From positions 1 to 64,000 of the forward strand of contig CALBKM010000025.1 in the NCBI GenBank assembly GCA_937895705.1: a stretch of DNA of 64,000 nucleotides, in the 5' to 3' direction. Shown in pieces: positions 10,065-18,730 of this stretch. The number at the start of each line of letters is the position of its first letter. The first letter of the stretch is position 1. This stretch comes from an uncultured Clostridia bacterium. Its GTDB lineage: Bacteria; Bacillota; Clostridia; Lachnospirales; Lachnospiraceae. Made by a program: the position numbers and the translations under genes. The notes under the pieces were generated by a model that ran no database searches, had not been told where the DNA came from, and worked only from the letters and a program-made list of their open reading frames with translations.

Positions 10065-11231
10065 CTACACTTTCTCCTGGCACATCTCCTCCGCCAGCTT
10101 CTTTATCGCCTCCAACGTCTCCGGCTTTACCGCGGATTTTAAGGTTACTACCGTTTCCGCAAAGGCAATTTCCTTGCTGTTTGCAAACTTTTCTTTCATC
10201 TGCTTTGCGGTCACCGGTGCCCAGGTACCGTTTTCCATAAAGCCGATGGTACGCTTACAGTAGCCACGCTCCGTAAGCTTGTCGATGAACTCACGCATCA
10301 CCGGGTAGATTCCGCCGTTATAGGTCGGTGCCGCCAGTACCAGCTTGCCGTAGCGGAACGCATCCTCTACATTTTCCGCCCAGTCGGAACGGGCCAGATC
10401 CGTCAGTACCACCCGCGGGCAATTCTGCTTCTTTAACTCCTCCGCCAAAAGCTCCGCTGCCCTTTTCGTGTTTCCGTAGATGGAAGCATAGGCAATCACA
10501 ACACCCTCGGATTCCACCCCGTAGGAGGACCAGGTATCGTACAGTCCCAGATAGTATCCGAGATTTTCCGTAAGAATCGGACCGTGCAGCGGCAAAATCT
10601 TCTCGATTTCCAAGCCTTTCGCTTTCTTTAACAAGGTCTGCACCTGAGCACCGTACTTTCCTACAATTCCGAAGTAGTAACGTCTTGCCTCGCAAGCCCA
10701 GTCTTCTTCCACATCCAAAGCTCCGAACTTTCCGAACCCGTCTGCAGAAAACAACAGCTTGTCCTTGCTGTCATAAGTCACCATAACCTCCGGCCAGTGC
10801 ACCATCGGGGCAAACACAAAGGTAAAGGTATGTTCTCCGGTACATAACGTATCCATGTCAGCTACCACAACCTGCTTTTTCGTAAAGTCCGTATCAAAGA
10901 ACTGATGCAGCATCACAAAGGTCTTCGCATTTCCTACCACCTTTGCTTCCGGATACTTCTGCACAAACTTTTCAATGCTTGCGGAGTGATCCGGCTCCAT
11001 ATGCTGCACAATCAGATAATCCGGCTGTCTGTCTCCCAATACCTCCGCCACATTGGAAAGCCACTCCTCCGTATAGGCCGCATCTACCGTATCAAATACG
11101 GAAATCTCTTTATCCGCTACTACATAAGAATTATATGCCACACCGTTCGGCACATCATACATACCTTCGAACAAATCAATGGTGTGGTCGTTTACACCCA
11201 CATAAAACACGCTATCCGTTATATTTTTCAT
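10065..11231 (-). CDS. Flavodiiron protein (FprA-type A-type flavoprotein)
   Basis: 388 residues. The N-terminal metallo-beta-lactamase-like half carries the di-iron motif H77-x-E79-x-D81-H82, with later ligands in MVHWPE and LHGPIL. The C-terminal flavodoxin half starts near residue 256 (VVIAYASIYGNTKRA, an FMN phosphate loop). There is no fused rubredoxin domain, so electrons presumably come from a separate partner. Flavodiiron proteins reduce O2 to water and/or NO to N2O in the cytoplasm and protect anaerobes. An upstream in-frame ATG at 11258 exists, but AGGAGG lies 7 nt before ATG 11231, so I use that start. It is likely a single-gene unit; the next gene upstream ends about 130 bp away. 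Confidence 0.93.
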   Translation of the reverse strand: MKNITDSVFYVGVNDHTIDLFEGMYDVPNGVAYNSYVVADKEISVFDTVDAAYTEEWLSNVAEVLGDRQPDYLIVQHMEPDHSASIEKFVQKYPEAKVVGNAKTFVMLHQFFDTDFTKKQVVVADMDTLCTGEHTFTFVFAPMVHWPEVMVTYDSKDKLLFSADGFGKFGALDVEEDWACEARRYYFGIVGKYGAQVQTLLKKAKGLEIEKILPLHGPILTENLGYYLGLYDTWSSYGVESEGVVIAYASIYGNTKRAAELLAEELKKQNCPRVVLTDLARSDWAENVEDAFRYGKLVLAAPTYNGGIYPVMREFIDKLTERGYCKRTIGFMENGTWAPVTAKQMKEKFANSKEIAFAETVVTLKSAVKPETLEAIKKLAEEMCQEKV

Positions 11232-11360
11232 CTCATGTCCTCCTTGCTTCGACAGCATTTTTTACCACCTTTATTTTACCATGAGTGTCCCGGTTGCGCA
11301 ACAGTTTTCCTACCGCTTCCTTTTATTGTCTTTCTCTGTCCGTCCTTCACCGTCCTCCTA

Positions 11361-12488
11361 TTATTCCCCGGAAAGCACGGTTGCAATCGTCTCCGCAAAA
11401 GGAATCATGGCCGCTTTCGCCTCCGCCACCGTATTTTTGTGAGTACCCAGTTCCACCAGTATATATTTCTCTTTCAAATGCATATTGTAACGGTAGCTTT
11501 TCAAATAGATGCGGTGCATCAGGCCCGGATACAGTTCGTTTCCCGTAATCTGCAGGTGAAGACTGAAGGCAAGGTTTCCCGTAAGGTTCGGATTGGAATA
11601 ATAGGTAATCGGACCGTCCTTTGTTCTGCAAAGTCCGTTAAACAGCATCACTTTCGCCGTACTTACGCCATTAACGACCGAGGTTCTGGCATCTCCGCTG
11701 TCTCTATGTAAATCAATCACCACTTCGATGCTCGGATACTTTTCCAAAATGGCGGTTATCACCGGTAATGCGTTGTTATAGGCATTATTTCTGTCATCCG
11801 CTCCGTCTGCGGTCCTGTCAAATACCGTTGTCTCATGTATCACATTATAACCATAGGTTTTTCTTAACTCTTCTGCGAGTATTTCTCCCGCCCCTACCAC
11901 GGTATCTTCCGCCACCCCCGGCCGGCTGTCCAAATATCCTTCCGAGGTATGGGTGTGAAAAATCAGAATCTGCGGATCTTCCTTTTTTTCAACGGACAGC
12001 TCGTACTCTGCCAGTTCCGTCAGCCGGATTACATCCTCCGTCGCCTTCGTGGAAGAATCTTCGATATAATAGTTCGTAAGAAAATTCCGAAACGGAACCT
12101 CTGTCAAATCTCCGAACCGCTCCTCCAATATTTTCTTTACCCCGATGCGCTCCGGAATCCGTTCCGGAGGAACATAGGCCGGGATGTCTCCGTCCGCTTC
12201 TTTTACGGACAGATATTCGTCCGGAACGCTTGCATACTGTATCGTAAACACCTCTTCCTCTCTCGTTTTCCGGTTTTCCTCCGTTGCCAGCCTCTCCATC
12301 AATTCATATCCGGTCCGGGGAAAACGAAGCAGCGGAAGGTCCTTTATATAAAGTACTCCCACACTTACCAAAAGCATTACAAGTGCCGGTCTGCGACCGT
12401 TTCCGACTCCGTACCGCTTCTTTCTCCCCGCATATCCCGCCGCCCGATGCTTTGCACCGGTACGATACAACTTCAGTTTCCAATGCAT
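11361..12488 (-). CDS. spoIIP: Stage II sporulation protein P
   Basis: 375 residues: a basic N-terminus, one membrane segment near residues 33-50, then an extracytoplasmic catalytic domain. IFHTHTSEGY, VIDLHRDSG and a C-terminal LVELGTHKN segment are the zinc-amidase/endopeptidase motifs of SpoIIP. This enzyme degrades septal peptidoglycan during engulfment together with SpoIID and SpoIIM. The start at 12488 is preceded by GGGGGA; the longer frame reaching into the upstream gene lacks such a site. It follows gpr by 25 bp, the gpr-spoIIP order known from Bacillus, so the two are probably cotranscribed in sporulating cells. Confidence 0.95.
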   Translation of the reverse strand: MHWKLKLYRTGAKHRAAGYAGRKKRYGVGNGRRPALVMLLVSVGVLYIKDLPLLRFPRTGYELMERLATEENRKTREEEVFTIQYASVPDEYLSVKEADGDIPAYVPPERIPERIGVKKILEERFGDLTEVPFRNFLTNYYIEDSSTKATEDVIRLTELAEYELSVEKKEDPQILIFHTHTSEGYLDSRPGVAEDTVVGAGEILAEELRKTYGYNVIHETTVFDRTADGADDRNNAYNNALPVITAILEKYPSIEVVIDLHRDSGDARTSVVNGVSTAKVMLFNGLCRTKDGPITYYSNPNLTGNLAFSLHLQITGNELYPGLMHRIYLKSYRYNMHLKEKYILVELGTHKNTVAEAKAAMIPFAETIATVLSGE

Positions 12489-12513
12489 ACTCTTTCCCCC
12501 TTTTCCGGCAGTC

Positions 12514-13434
12514 CTACAAAAGTTCCCTGCAAAAACAAAGATTGATTGCCTCTGCCACCGTTTCTCCCGCACGACGTACCAGTTCATCGATTCCCTTCGG
12601 CGTCACAAAAAGGACCTGTCCCTCTTCCCTTCCCGCCTCTTCCAGGATTTCTTCGCATTCTTCCTCCGATACTCCTTTTCTTCGGAGATACTTTCCCATG
12701 CGTTCCCGCAAAATCGTTGCCGCTTCCACCACTGTCGGCACACCCACTGCAATCACCGGGATTCCCAGCGTTTCTTTATTTAATGCCTGCCTGTTGTTCC
12801 CGATTCCCGCTCCCGGATAAATCCCCGTATCCGTAATCTGTACCGTTGTTCCCAGCCGTTCCGTACTTCTGGATGCCAGTGCATCAATGGCAATCACTAT
12901 ATCGGGATGCAGTTCCCCCACCACGCTTTTTATGATTTCTCCGCTTTCCATTCCGGTCTGGGCAAGCACTCCCGCCGCCAGGGCACAAAAGGAAGTCAGC
13001 CGGTATTTCTTCTGAAATTCCTCACCCAACTGTAAAATCAAATGCCTTGTTACCACCAGTTCATCCACCGCAAGAGGCCCCAGCGCATCCGGCGTTGCGT
13101 CCCGGTTTCCCAGTCCCACCACCAAGATTTCTTTTGCTTCTTTACATGTTGCCTCCGTTAACGACAACAGCACCTCCGCCAAAGTTTCCGCCACATAACG
13201 CCGAAGCTTTTCTTCTCCGTCCGACAGTCCCTTTGCTTCTACCGTAATGTACGTTCCGATGGGACGCCCCATGGCTTCCGCTCCCGAAGCATCCGTAATT
13301 TTCACCGTAGAAACATGAACATTGCGGTGCTTGTGATATTCCTCTTTCACAGTCACTCCTCTGACCCGCTCATCATCCTCCGGAAAATCTTCCCTCAGCT
13401 CCACTGCCAGGTCCGTACGCCCGCCTGTCTGCAT
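12514..13434 (-). CDS. gpr: GPR, germination protease for small acid-soluble spore proteins
   Basis: 306 residues, with the N-terminal RTDLAVEL processing-site motif and the GLGNRDATPDALGP and ALASRSTERLGTTVQI blocks typical of the family. GPR degrades DNA-protecting SASPs during germination. It is made as a zymogen and cleaves its own N-terminus. Here the propeptide before RTDLA is only five residues (MQTGG), much shorter than the roughly 15 residues of Bacillus. ATG 13434 has AGGAGG 7 nt upstream, so the short form looks real. It is divergent from rpsT and upstream of spoIIP. Confidence 0.95.
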   Translation of the reverse strand: MQTGGRTDLAVELREDFPEDDERVRGVTVKEEYHKHRNVHVSTVKITDASGAEAMGRPIGTYITVEAKGLSDGEEKLRRYVAETLAEVLLSLTEATCKEAKEILVVGLGNRDATPDALGPLAVDELVVTRHLILQLGEEFQKKYRLTSFCALAAGVLAQTGMESGEIIKSVVGELHPDIVIAIDALASRSTERLGTTVQITDTGIYPGAGIGNNRQALNKETLGIPVIAVGVPTVVEAATILRERMGKYLRRKGVSEEECEEILEEAGREEGQVLFVTPKGIDELVRRAGETVAEAINLCFCRELL

Positions 13435-13515
13435 TCCATGACCTCCTTTTATTGTATGTTTTCCCCTGTTTTCCTATGCCAATTGTAGTTTCCGTAATTT
13501 TTTTAAAATTATGTA

Positions 13516-13544
13516 TTGACAGAATTCACCGAATATACTAATAT
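13516..13544 (+). promoter_or_regulatory. Promoter of rpsT
   Basis: TTGACA at 13516-13521, 17-nt spacer, TAATAT at 13539-13544. A leader of about 110 nt follows before rpsT. I see no named riboswitch in it, though r-protein autoregulation through this leader is possible. Confidence 0.75.
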
Positions 13545-13659
13545 ATAGGGGTATGCTTCCGTTGAAACGTCCGTGTCCGGCTTCGCGGCAGCAAGATCAT
13601 GCGAATCGGAGTCCACATGCAGGGCGTCCGTCGAATCCAAAACATAGGAGGTGTTTCAC

Positions 13660-13923
13660 ATGGCAAATATTAAGTCCGCAAAGAAGAGAATTTTAGTTAT
13701 CGAGACCAAGACTCTCAGAAACAAGATGATTAAGTCTAAGATTAAGACTTTAGTTAAGAAGGTAGATGCTGCTGTTGCTGCAAGCGATAAGGCTGCTGCA
13801 AGCGCTGCTCTTAAGGAAGCTGTTGTCGCTATCGACAAGGCTGCTGCTAAGGGTGTATACCATAAGAATACGGCTGCAAGAAAGGTTTCCCGTATCACCA
13901 AGGCCGTAAACAGCATTGCTTAA
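13660..13923 (+). CDS. rpsT: 30S ribosomal protein S20
   Basis: 87 residues beginning MANIKSAKKR, the standard S20 start. It is highly basic and alanine/lysine rich, forming the helical bundle that binds 16S rRNA. ATG 13660 has AGGAGG 8 nt upstream, so the in-frame ATG at 13651 is not used. It is divergent from gpr-spoIIP and ends in a strong terminator. In many Firmicutes rpsT lies beside holA and gpr; here gpr is kept but holA is 28 kb away. Confidence 0.97.
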   Translation: MANIKSAKKRILVIETKTLRNKMIKSKIKTLVKKVDAAVAASDKAAASAALKEAVVAIDKAAAKGVYHKNTAARKVSRITKAVNSIA

Positions 13924-13944
13924 TTTTATGCAACTATAAAGCAA

Positions 13945-13976
13945 GGGCCGCGCGTGGTGCGCGGTCCTTTTCTTTT
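13945..13976 (+). terminator. rpsT terminator
   Basis: GC-rich 9-bp stem (GGGCCGCGC pairing GCGCGGTCC, one G-U pair) with a 5-nt loop, followed by TTTTCTTTTT. Confidence 0.9.
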
Positions 13977-14041
13977 TCGTACGGATTTCCCGTATCATAA
14001 AAAGAACGCTCTACAAAATGCGCACTCGAAAGGAGGCACCC

Positions 14042-15280
14042 ATGAAAATTACATCCGTAAAAGGAACCAACGATTACTTACCGAAGGAGACCAAGCTCCG
14101 TGACTATTTGCAGGGCAAGATTTTAGAGACCTACCGTTCCTGCGGTTTTGAGCGTATTACCACGCCGATGTTGGAAGACATCGAAAACCTTGACAAAAGT
14201 GAAGGCGGTGAAAACCTCAACCTACTGTTTAAGGTATTAAAGCGCGGCGACAAGTTAGAGAAGGCACTGGAAATCGGCAATCCGAAGGAGCTTTCGGATC
14301 TCGGTCTACGTTATGACCTGACCTTGCCGCTGTCCCGTTACTATGCATGTCACAGAGCAGATTTACCGTCTCCGTTTAAGTGTATCCAGATTGACCAGGT
14401 ATTCCGTGCGGAGCGTCCGCAGAAGGGCCGCCTGCGCCAGTTTGTACAGTGTGACATCGACATTTTAGGCTCCGATTCCGTAAACTGCGAAATCGAGCTC
14501 ATCAGCACCACCGCTAAGGCGCTCTTAAACGTAGGCATCAAGAACTTCAAGGTAAAGATTAACGACCGCCGCGTTTTAAAGAACCTGATTTATGCTGCCG
14601 GTTTCGGTCCGGAAGATGCTGACAGCGTTTGCATCGTATTTGATAAAATGGATAAGATCGGTGCGGAAGGTGTTGCCGCAGAACTGACCGAAAAGGGCTT
14701 TGCCCCGGATACCGTAAAGAAGTTTACCGACTTGATGAGCATCTCTCCGTTTACCCTTGACGAAGCGGAAAAGTATTGTGAAGACAAGGCTCCGGTAGAA
14801 AGTTTACGTTATATCATCGATACCGTTACCAAGCTTGCGGGAGATTCCTTCTCCATCGTTTACGACAAGTCTCTGGTTCGCGGTCAGGGCTACTACACCG
14901 GTACGATTTTCGAAATCGAGTCCCTCGACTTCGGCAGCTCCATCGCCGGCGGCGGACGCTATGACAATCTTATAGGAAAGTTCTTAAACGAGACTGTTCC
15001 TGCGGTAGGATTCTCTATCGGTTTTGAGCGTATTGCCAGCATTCTAACCGCAGCAAACTATCAGATTCCGGATGATAAGAAGCGCATCGCCGTAATTTAC
15101 GATACCGCTGATATTCTCCCGGCTCTCGCAAAAGCGGATGAATATCGTAGCGAATACGAAGTCGTTCTGTACGAGCGTCCGAAGAAGCTGGGTAAGCTGT
15201 TCGGAAAACTTGAGGAACAAGGCTTCTACGGCTGTTATATCTTAAACGAATCCGAAGATATCAAAGTATTCGGAGCATAA
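14042..15280 (+). CDS. hisS: Histidine--tRNA ligase
   Basis: 412 residues. Class II synthetase core: the motif-2 region (FRAERPQKGRLRQFVQCDID), a histidine-binding loop RGQGYYTG and motif 3 (VGFSIGFERI), followed by a short C-terminal anticodon-binding segment of about 75 residues. ATG 14042 has AGGAGG 5 nt upstream; the longer frame from 14018 is not supported. The binding loop differs from the common RGLDYY form. Lachnospiraceae HisRS proteins I recall carry similar non-canonical loops (RGMSYYTG), so this is probably the clade form. HisZ-like paralogues are an alternative, but there is no his biosynthesis gene nearby. Confidence 0.9.
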   Translation: MKITSVKGTNDYLPKETKLRDYLQGKILETYRSCGFERITTPMLEDIENLDKSEGGENLNLLFKVLKRGDKLEKALEIGNPKELSDLGLRYDLTLPLSRYYACHRADLPSPFKCIQIDQVFRAERPQKGRLRQFVQCDIDILGSDSVNCEIELISTTAKALLNVGIKNFKVKINDRRVLKNLIYAAGFGPEDADSVCIVFDKMDKIGAEGVAAELTEKGFAPDTVKKFTDLMSISPFTLDEAEKYCEDKAPVESLRYIIDTVTKLAGDSFSIVYDKSLVRGQGYYTGTIFEIESLDFGSSIAGGGRYDNLIGKFLNETVPAVGFSIGFERIASILTAANYQIPDDKKRIAVIYDTADILPALAKADEYRSEYEVVLYERPKKLGKLFGKLEEQGFYGCYILNESEDIKVFGA

Positions 15281-15309
15281 TTGCATTTTTATTCGTTCCA
15301 TAGTATACT
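15281..15309 (+). promoter_or_regulatory. Promoter of the ABC-2 transporter operon
   Basis: TTGCAT (15281-15286), 17 nt, TATACT (15304-15309), starting right after the hisS stop codon. Confidence 0.65.
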
Positions 15310-15364
15310 TTTATATAACGTAACGAATTTGGCGGCACAACTGCGCCGGAAAGGATGACAGCTT

Positions 15365-16033
15365 ATGCTTTGCGTGGAACATGTTTCATTTTCCTATCGA
15401 AAAAAGGAAGTCCTCCGGGACATCTCCCTTACAGCAAAACAAGGAGACTTTATCGGCATCATCGGCAAAAACGGATGCGGAAAATCCACCTTACTTTCCG
15501 TTCTTGCGGGCGTGAGACATCCGGCCTCCGGCACCCTTTCATTTCGGGGTACACCGCTGTTTTCCGGAAAGAACGTTCCTGCCGACACCATCGGTTATGT
15601 TCCGCAGTTAAATCCGCTGCTTCCGGAGCTTTCCGTCCGGGACAATTTAAAGCTTTGGCTTCGGACGTCCCCGACGTCTTCGGAAGACTCTCCGGAAACG
15701 TTATACAACCGGCTTGGGTTAACCGAATACTTACATGTGCCGGTTGCAAAACTGTCGGAAGGCTTAAAAAAACGTGTCAGCATCGCTTCCGTTCTCCAAA
15801 ACAACCCGGAACTGCTGATTTTGGACGAACCGTCCGCAGCGTTGGATTTGCCTTGCAAGGAGATCATCCACGAACAGTTGCTTTCCTTTGCAAACAACGG
15901 CGGAATCGTCTTGTTTACCACCCACGAAGAGGCTGAGTTCTCTTTGTGCAACACTCTTTACATTTTAAAAGACGGAGTATTACAAACAGTTCCGTCCACC
16001 ATGGATAAGCATTCGTTAATACAACTTTTTTAA
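15365..16033 (+). CDS. ABC transporter ATP-binding protein
   Basis: 222 residues. Walker A GKNGCGKST near residue 35, Q-loop in YVPQLNP, a signature motif LSEGLKKR (a variant of LSGGQ), Walker B LLILDEPSAALD and the switch histidine in TTHEEAE. It is the first gene of a cluster with a lipoprotein and two ABC-2 type permeases, and so probably energises that exporter. The ribosome binding site (AAAGGA about 12 nt upstream) is mediocre. Confidence 0.93.
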   Translation: MLCVEHVSFSYRKKEVLRDISLTAKQGDFIGIIGKNGCGKSTLLSVLAGVRHPASGTLSFRGTPLFSGKNVPADTIGYVPQLNPLLPELSVRDNLKLWLRTSPTSSEDSPETLYNRLGLTEYLHVPVAKLSEGLKKRVSIASVLQNNPELLILDEPSAALDLPCKEIIHEQLLSFANNGGIVLFTTHEEAEFSLCNTLYILKDGVLQTVPSTMDKHSLIQLF

Positions 16034-16051
16034 TTATTAGGAGGATTAGAA

Positions 16052-17488
16052 ATGAACCGTAAAACCAACAAGCACGCCGGTCGTGCAAAACGCTTTATCA
16101 CTGTCACCGTTCTTTTATCAATGATTCTTTGCTGCGCGGGATGTAAAAAGAAGACTCCGCGGGAAGTTTTGGAAGACGCTTACAACAAGACTTTTGTTAC
16201 CGATACCTCTTCCGAAACCATCCTTGGTCTTTCGGAAATCAACAAGCATTTATCCGATAACAAGGCGTCCTCTACCGGACTTTCCCTTACGATTCAGGAG
16301 CTTTCCGGCAAGGGTCTCGAAGAGGTTTCCGGTATTCTTTCCGGACTGGGCTTCCGCTTTGACTCTGCTTCCGACCTTTTAAACCGTAAGAGTAGCGGTA
16401 CCGTAGACATCACCTACGGCGGAACCACTTATTTTACGTTAGGCGGTCAGCTTCAGGGTTCCAAGCTCCATCTTACCTCTCCTCAGTTACTGGACGGTAA
16501 TGTATCTGTTGACCTTTCTACCATAGAAGAGGATCTGGCTTCCGATTCCATGATCGGACAGCTGTTTTCCATGTACCAGATTTCTCTTCCGGAGGATTTC
16601 TCCACGGACCTTTTTGAGTCTTATACCTCTCCGTCCTCTCTTGCGGATATGACCGCCCTGATTTCGGCCTGGAACGATTTCAACAGTGCCATTGTTGTCG
16701 AGAAGCTGGACAAAAAGACGGTTTCTTTCCCGTCGGATGTATCCTTTAAAAACGCATACAGTGTTACGGTTCCGAAGCATGCATACGTTGCTCTCATCAA
16801 TGAGCTTTTAAAATATAGTTTCTCTACTGATTCGATTGCAGAGTCTCTTGCAGAGTATCTGGACGCGGAAGCTCCTGCTACTACCGAAACCGAACTGTTG
16901 AATGCAAAACTGGCGGTACAGGAGCTTGCAAATGTAGTGGGTGATATTGTAGTGAATGTTGCGGTAACAAAGAACGGGTACATAAGCTACGCCGAAAGCG
17001 AGATCGCCTACGGCGGAGAAGCCATTCGCCTGACGGCTTCCTTTACCGGTGAAGATGCACCGGTTAATGATACGGACGTTTCTCTTGTTGTTTCCGCAAG
17101 CGGTAAGTCCTTTGAAATGGTGTATACCCAGGACTTCGATCCGGAAGACAATGAGCTTGAATTTGGTTTTTCCGCCAAGGAAGACGGTGTTTCTCGGATG
17201 AACCTTGCCGGTCGCGGACGTTATACCGACATTGAAAAGGGAAAGAAATATACCTTTGATTACGACTTTATCGAGTTTAAGATGATGGATGAACTTTCCT
17301 TCTCCGTTTCGGGCGATTTCTACGTAGATACCACAAAATGCGAAATCACCGCTCCGTCCTCTCCGGAATACAATCTGCTCCGCATGACAGAGGACGAATT
17401 TACGGCGCTCGGCACTGAAATTCTTGATAACCTCAAGAATGACCCGGTGCTTTCCACGCTGTTTGATACCGCTATTTCCGGAATGTAA
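16052..17488 (+). CDS. Predicted lipoprotein of the ABC exporter cluster, function unknown
   Basis: 478 residues with an N-terminal signal (basic start, hydrophobic stretch, CCAGC-KKK cleavage region) typical of a lipoprotein. The rest is a soluble, serine/threonine-rich extracellular domain with beta-rich character and no catalytic motif I recognise. AGGAGG precedes the ATG. It begins 18 bp after the ATPase gene, and the two permease genes follow 45 bp downstream. A surface accessory or substrate-capture role for the exporter is inference from context. Confidence 0.8.
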   Translation: MNRKTNKHAGRAKRFITVTVLLSMILCCAGCKKKTPREVLEDAYNKTFVTDTSSETILGLSEINKHLSDNKASSTGLSLTIQELSGKGLEEVSGILSGLGFRFDSASDLLNRKSSGTVDITYGGTTYFTLGGQLQGSKLHLTSPQLLDGNVSVDLSTIEEDLASDSMIGQLFSMYQISLPEDFSTDLFESYTSPSSLADMTALISAWNDFNSAIVVEKLDKKTVSFPSDVSFKNAYSVTVPKHAYVALINELLKYSFSTDSIAESLAEYLDAEAPATTETELLNAKLAVQELANVVGDIVVNVAVTKNGYISYAESEIAYGGEAIRLTASFTGEDAPVNDTDVSLVVSASGKSFEMVYTQDFDPEDNELEFGFSAKEDGVSRMNLAGRGRYTDIEKGKKYTFDYDFIEFKMMDELSFSVSGDFYVDTTKCEITAPSSPEYNLLRMTEDEFTALGTEILDNLKNDPVLSTLFDTAISGM

Positions 17489-17533
17489 CAGTTACATAAT
17501 AACATGCAGCCATACCCCAAGGAGGAACTCCCC

Positions 17534-18730
17534 ATGTCTGTTCTCTTTTTTCTACAATTAAAAAGAGCTCTTAAGGCAGTTCCGAGGATGCTTGCCGGCG
17601 CAATCATCCCTCTTTTCCTTGCGGGAATGGCTGTTTTTTTCGCGCAAAACCGTTATACCAAACAAAACGATTCGTTGCTTGCTCCAGTTGCGTTAGTTAA
17701 CCACGATTCCGCTTCCGCTCTGGACATCATCCTTCCGATGATTACGGAAACAGAGGCAGCCGGTAACTTCTCCTTTATAGAACTACAGGAAGAAGAGGCC
17801 ATGAAAGCGTTAAAGAACGGAACGGTATGTGCCGTGCTGGTCCTGCCGCAAAATATGTTTTCCGGTATTTTGGATTCCACTAACATTCCCGCCCGGCTGT
17901 ATCTCGCCGGAGAAGGTTCTTTTCCTTCCCTGCTCATCGGGAAATATGCGGAAGCCGGTTCTCTTACCTTAGGTTCCGCACAAGCCGGCATTTATACCGC
18001 TTCGGAGCTTTACAGGGATTACGGAATTACCGAACACCTCTCCGACATTTACTACGATATTAATACCTCAAACTTAAAATATGCACTTTCCAGAGAATCT
18101 GCATTCTCTGAAAAATCGGTTTCCGCTATGGGAGAGTTTTCCCTTTTGGAGTATTATGCCTGCACGCTGTTTCTTTGCCTTTTACTGTTTTTCGGAACCG
18201 GCATGGGCAGTTTTCTCGGCACTCCGGCACCGAAGACATTTTCCGAACAGTTGCGCAGGAACGGACTCGGTCCCCTTTCCATGGAAATCAGTCTGTTTCT
18301 TCCGTTGACTTTATTCTACCTGATTGTTACCTTTTTGCTCGGCGGTCTGCTTTGTCTGATTCTTCCGGAGTTTTCTTTTTCCGCAACCGCCGTATGTTTC
18401 TTTTCCTGTGCGGCACTTTGCTTTTCCGCCTTTACACAGCTTGTTTTTTCCTTTGCAAAAAACGCGGGCCGCGGTCTTTTGATTTTGACATTTCTCGGTC
18501 TGCTTATGATATTAGTGGGTGGCGGGTTTCTTCCCTACGCCTTTTTACCGGGCATTTTCACCAAACTTACCCCGTTCCTTCCTCTGTCCGCCTGTCTTTC
18601 GGCTCTTCGTAAACTGGTAGGAAACGGACTTTCCGTTGGCGATTTTCTTCCGGTTCTGGTACACATGCTTGTTTTACCGGGCATCCTGTGTCTCCTTTCT
18701 CTGTTTCGGAAAAAGGAGGTGCGTTTATGA
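17534..18730 (+). CDS. ABC-2 type transporter permease (first)
   Basis: 398 residues: one N-terminal membrane helix (about residues 18-38), a long extracytoplasmic domain (about 40-205), then five or six membrane helices to the C-terminus. This is the YhgE/CcmA-partner type layout of ABC-2 permeases. AAGGAGG lies 8 nt before ATG 17534; the frame extending to 17504 has no such site. Its stop overlaps the start of the next permease (ATGA), so the two are probably translated together as a heterodimeric channel. Confidence 0.85.
   Translation: MSVLFFLQLKRALKAVPRMLAGAIIPLFLAGMAVFFAQNRYTKQNDSLLAPVALVNHDSASALDIILPMITETEAAGNFSFIELQEEEAMKALKNGTVCAVLVLPQNMFSGILDSTNIPARLYLAGEGSFPSLLIGKYAEAGSLTLGSAQAGIYTASELYRDYGITEHLSDIYYDINTSNLKYALSRESAFSEKSVSAMGEFSLLEYYACTLFLCLLLFFGTGMGSFLGTPAPKTFSEQLRRNGLGPLSMEISLFLPLTLFYLIVTFLLGGLLCLILPEFSFSATAVCFFSCAALCFSAFTQLVFSFAKNAGRGLLILTFLGLLMILVGGGFLPYAFLPGIFTKLTPFLPLSACLSALRKLVGNGLSVGDFLPVLVHMLVLPGILCLLSLFRKKEVRL

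Noticed and set aside
13550..13655. rpsT leader as a possible riboswitch
   Set aside because: About 110 nt with some weak pairing, but no motif of a known class and no terminator or RBS-hiding hairpin that I could see.
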